Assembly: GCA_030539985.1 (NCBI GenBank)
Contig: JAUNXD010000065.1
Location: forward strand, 1 to 8,335
Reading direction: 5' to 3'
Source: Methanobrevibacter sp.
GTDB lineage: Archaea > Methanobacteriota > Methanobacteria > Methanobacteriales > Methanobacteriaceae
Length of the DNA stretch: 8,335 nucleotides
The notes beneath the pieces were generated by a model that saw only the letters and a program-made list of their open reading frames with translations, was not told the DNA's origin and searched no databases. Below are positions 7,313 to 8,335 of the stretch, in pieces. Within the stretch, counting starts at the first letter, position 1; each line of letters opens with the position of its first letter. The position numbers were made by a program, and so were the translations under genes.

Positions 7313-7376
7313 ATTGAATAAGGCATCAACATTAAATTCTAAAGATCCAACAATAATTTATAAAATCAGCATCCCC

Positions 7377-8222
7377 TCAAAAAATATCACCAAAAATTAG
7401 AAAAATAGTATAAAAATAAGATTTAAAATTAGAAAAACAAGATTGGAAACAAAACATACTGTCCGCACCAACTATAGAGTTATCAATGTAATATGCAAAA
7501 TCAGTGGTAATTTTATTAATGCAAACTATTTCTTCTACCTCATCGACTATCTGATTGTCGAAATGCGCTTGCATGTCATGTTTTAATAAAAGCTTTTCCT
7601 TTAATTCAAAAATCTTCGTCGTAATATCATCATTCTCATTTAAAGACGATTCTGAATAACATACCTTATTATAAAAAGCATCAATTAATAAAAAGTTGAG
7701 ATTACTTCCATATTTAGAAATAAAGAGCAAATCCCTATATACACTATTTTCATTGTGTGTGAATTCATTTTCACTAGTTTTATCCATATCATTAGTTAAA
7801 TTGTCAAAATCATCACTAACATTAATATTAACTAATTCTGATTCAATAACAATAATATAATCCTTAGATACGCTGACATCATCCTCATTTAATATAGGAG
7901 TAATCACTTCCTGATTGTATTCAACATTGTTGATTTGAGAAATTTCCTCATAACTACTCTCCATATTATTAATGGAAATTTCTTCCACATGATTATTATA
8001 TTGATCATCACTAAATGAGTCGGATGCCTCCACATTCTCATTAGGAGAATGTTCTACTGATGTATCTTCCACTTCATATTCATCGACGACATCTCCGCAA
8101 TCAGCATTATCATATTCAATGTAAAAAGTTTCATTAGAATCCATAGCGCTAGCTACTGGAATTAATACCAATATCAGCATGAATAGTATGGATAATTTTA
8201 TTACATTAGATTTTAGATTCAT
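7377..8222 (-). CDS. Secreted acidic protein of unknown function
   Basis: The frame encodes 281 residues from the ATG at 8222 and stops with TGA at 7377-7379. Residues 1-26 form a clear Sec signal peptide (MNLKSN, hydrophobic core, then PVASA before MDSNE). An in-frame GTG nine bases further upstream (8231) would add three residues; I prefer the ATG because MNLKSN is a typical signal-peptide start, although AGAGA is better spaced for the GTG. Residues 27-160 are very acidic and rich in Asn, Ser, Glu and Asp, hence probably disordered. Residues about 165-250 look more folded, with Leu/Ile/Tyr-rich stretches such as YRDLLFISKYGSNLNFLLI and KIFELKEKLLLKHD. The last 25 residues are Phe/Tyr-rich with CFQSC (258-262). 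I recognise no family and no catalytic motif. Signal peptide plus acidic linker resembles the front of adhesin-like proteins, so it may be a short or truncated one; export is well supported, function is not. Confidence 0.75.
   Translation of the reverse strand: MNLKSNVIKLSILFMLILVLIPVASAMDSNETFYIEYDNADCGDVVDEYEVEDTSVEHSPNENVEASDSFSDDQYNNHVEEISINNMESSYEEISQINNVEYNQEVITPILNEDDVSVSKDYIIVIESELVNINVSDDFDNLTNDMDKTSENEFTHNENSVYRDLLFISKYGSNLNFLLIDAFYNKVCYSESSLNENDDITTKIFELKEKLLLKHDMQAHFDNQIVDEVEEIVCINKITTDFAYYIDNSIVGADSMFCFQSCFSNFKSYFYTIFLIFGDIF
7393..7437. repeat. 13-bp direct repeat in the T-rich gene end
   Basis: AAAATTAGAAAAA occurs at 7393-7405 and again at 7425-7437 on the plus strand, 32 bp apart. 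On the minus strand these encode the Phe/Tyr-rich tail of the secreted protein. Being low-complexity, they may be chance or slipped duplication. Confidence 0.5.
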
Positions 8223-8251
8223 CGTCGACACTTCATTCTCTTATTATAATT

Positions 8252-8268
8252 ATATTGCATTGCAATAT
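8252..8268. promoter_or_regulatory. 17-bp inverted repeat upstream of the secreted-protein gene
   Basis: ATATTGCA and TGCAATAT flank a single base, forming a near-perfect dyad 30-46 bases before the ATG at 8222. That position would overlap or sit next to the promoter of this gene, as expected for a repressor or activator site. The outer six bases of each arm match the palindrome at 7126-7141. Confidence 0.45.
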
Positions 8269-8288
8269 TTTTCCGTAGTTATTGTGAA

Positions 8289-8328
8289 ATAATATTTACA
8301 TTATTCTAATAACTGATGTTATATTTAC
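8289..8328 (-). promoter_or_regulatory. Two TATA-like boxes upstream of the secreted-protein gene
   Basis: The minus strand has GTAAATATAAC (8318-8328) and GTAAATATTAT (8289-8299), sharing GTAAATAT and spaced 29 bases apart. The nearer one would place a transcript start near 8268, at the inverted repeat. A third AT-rich candidate, CAATATAATTATAAT (8244-8258 region), would instead give a nearly leaderless mRNA starting close to the ATG. I cannot choose between them from sequence alone. Confidence 0.3.
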
Positions 8329-8335
8329 TGACTTA

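Larger units (their letters stand above)
6988..7376. other. Intergenic region between the two secreted-protein genes
   Basis: This 389-bp stretch is strongly AT-rich and I find no credible gene in it. Short plus-strand frames here (for example 7099-7296) have no ribosome binding site, no domain pattern and a composition like the flanking noncoding DNA. It holds the ribosome binding site, a candidate TATA box and a leader inverted repeat for the giant adhesin, a 16-bp palindrome at 7126-7141, and T-rich tracts that may terminate the upstream gene; these are listed separately. No tRNA or structured RNA gene was recognised. Confidence 0.75.

Overview
The window looks like a surface-protein locus of a low-GC methanogenic archaeon of the Methanobacteriaceae, most likely Methanobrevibacter. 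The basis is protein architecture: a secreted, Asn/Thr-rich giant protein with a Chlamydia-PMP-like beta-helix followed by many DUF11-type stalk repeats, which is the hallmark of the 'adhesin-like proteins' (ALPs) of that genus. The AT-rich intergenic DNA, frequent AGA/AGG arginine and ATA isoleucine codons, and TATA-like promoter sequences agree. The genus assignment is inference; no rRNA or housekeeping gene is present.

Layout: everything real is on the minus strand. (1) From 6987 down to the left edge runs one uninterrupted frame of 2329 codons, the N-terminal part of a giant ALP whose C-terminus lies outside the window. Its order is signal peptide (residues 1-26), acidic Ser/Asp-rich disordered segment (27-128), short lead-in, beta-helix head (about 195-605), an Ig-like ALP mid-domain (about 610-776), two diverged stalk units (778-1011), then ten complete and one cut-off canonical repeats of about 121 residues (1012-2329). 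(2) A 389-bp AT-rich gap (6988-7376) holds a good ribosome binding site, a candidate TATA box, oligo-T tracts that could end the upstream gene, and a perfect 16-bp palindrome. (3) A second minus-strand gene, 7377-8222, encodes a small secreted acidic protein of 281 residues that I cannot assign to a family; it may be a short or truncated relative of ALPs. (4) The rightmost 113 bp is its promoter region, with a 17-bp inverted repeat having the same outer arms (ATATTG...CAATAT) as the palindrome in the other gap.

Together the genes suggest a cell-envelope/adhesion locus. The large protein would be exported by Sec, held at or beyond the pseudomurein wall, and would present its beta-helix head at the tip of a long Ig-like stalk. 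No CRISPR array, tRNA, rRNA, insertion sequence or enzyme gene was seen. The most useful leads are the palindrome shared by both upstream regions, signs of both strong protein-level conservation and local DNA homogenisation among the stalk repeats, the one-sided cysteine distribution in the beta-helix, and the unassigned second secreted protein.
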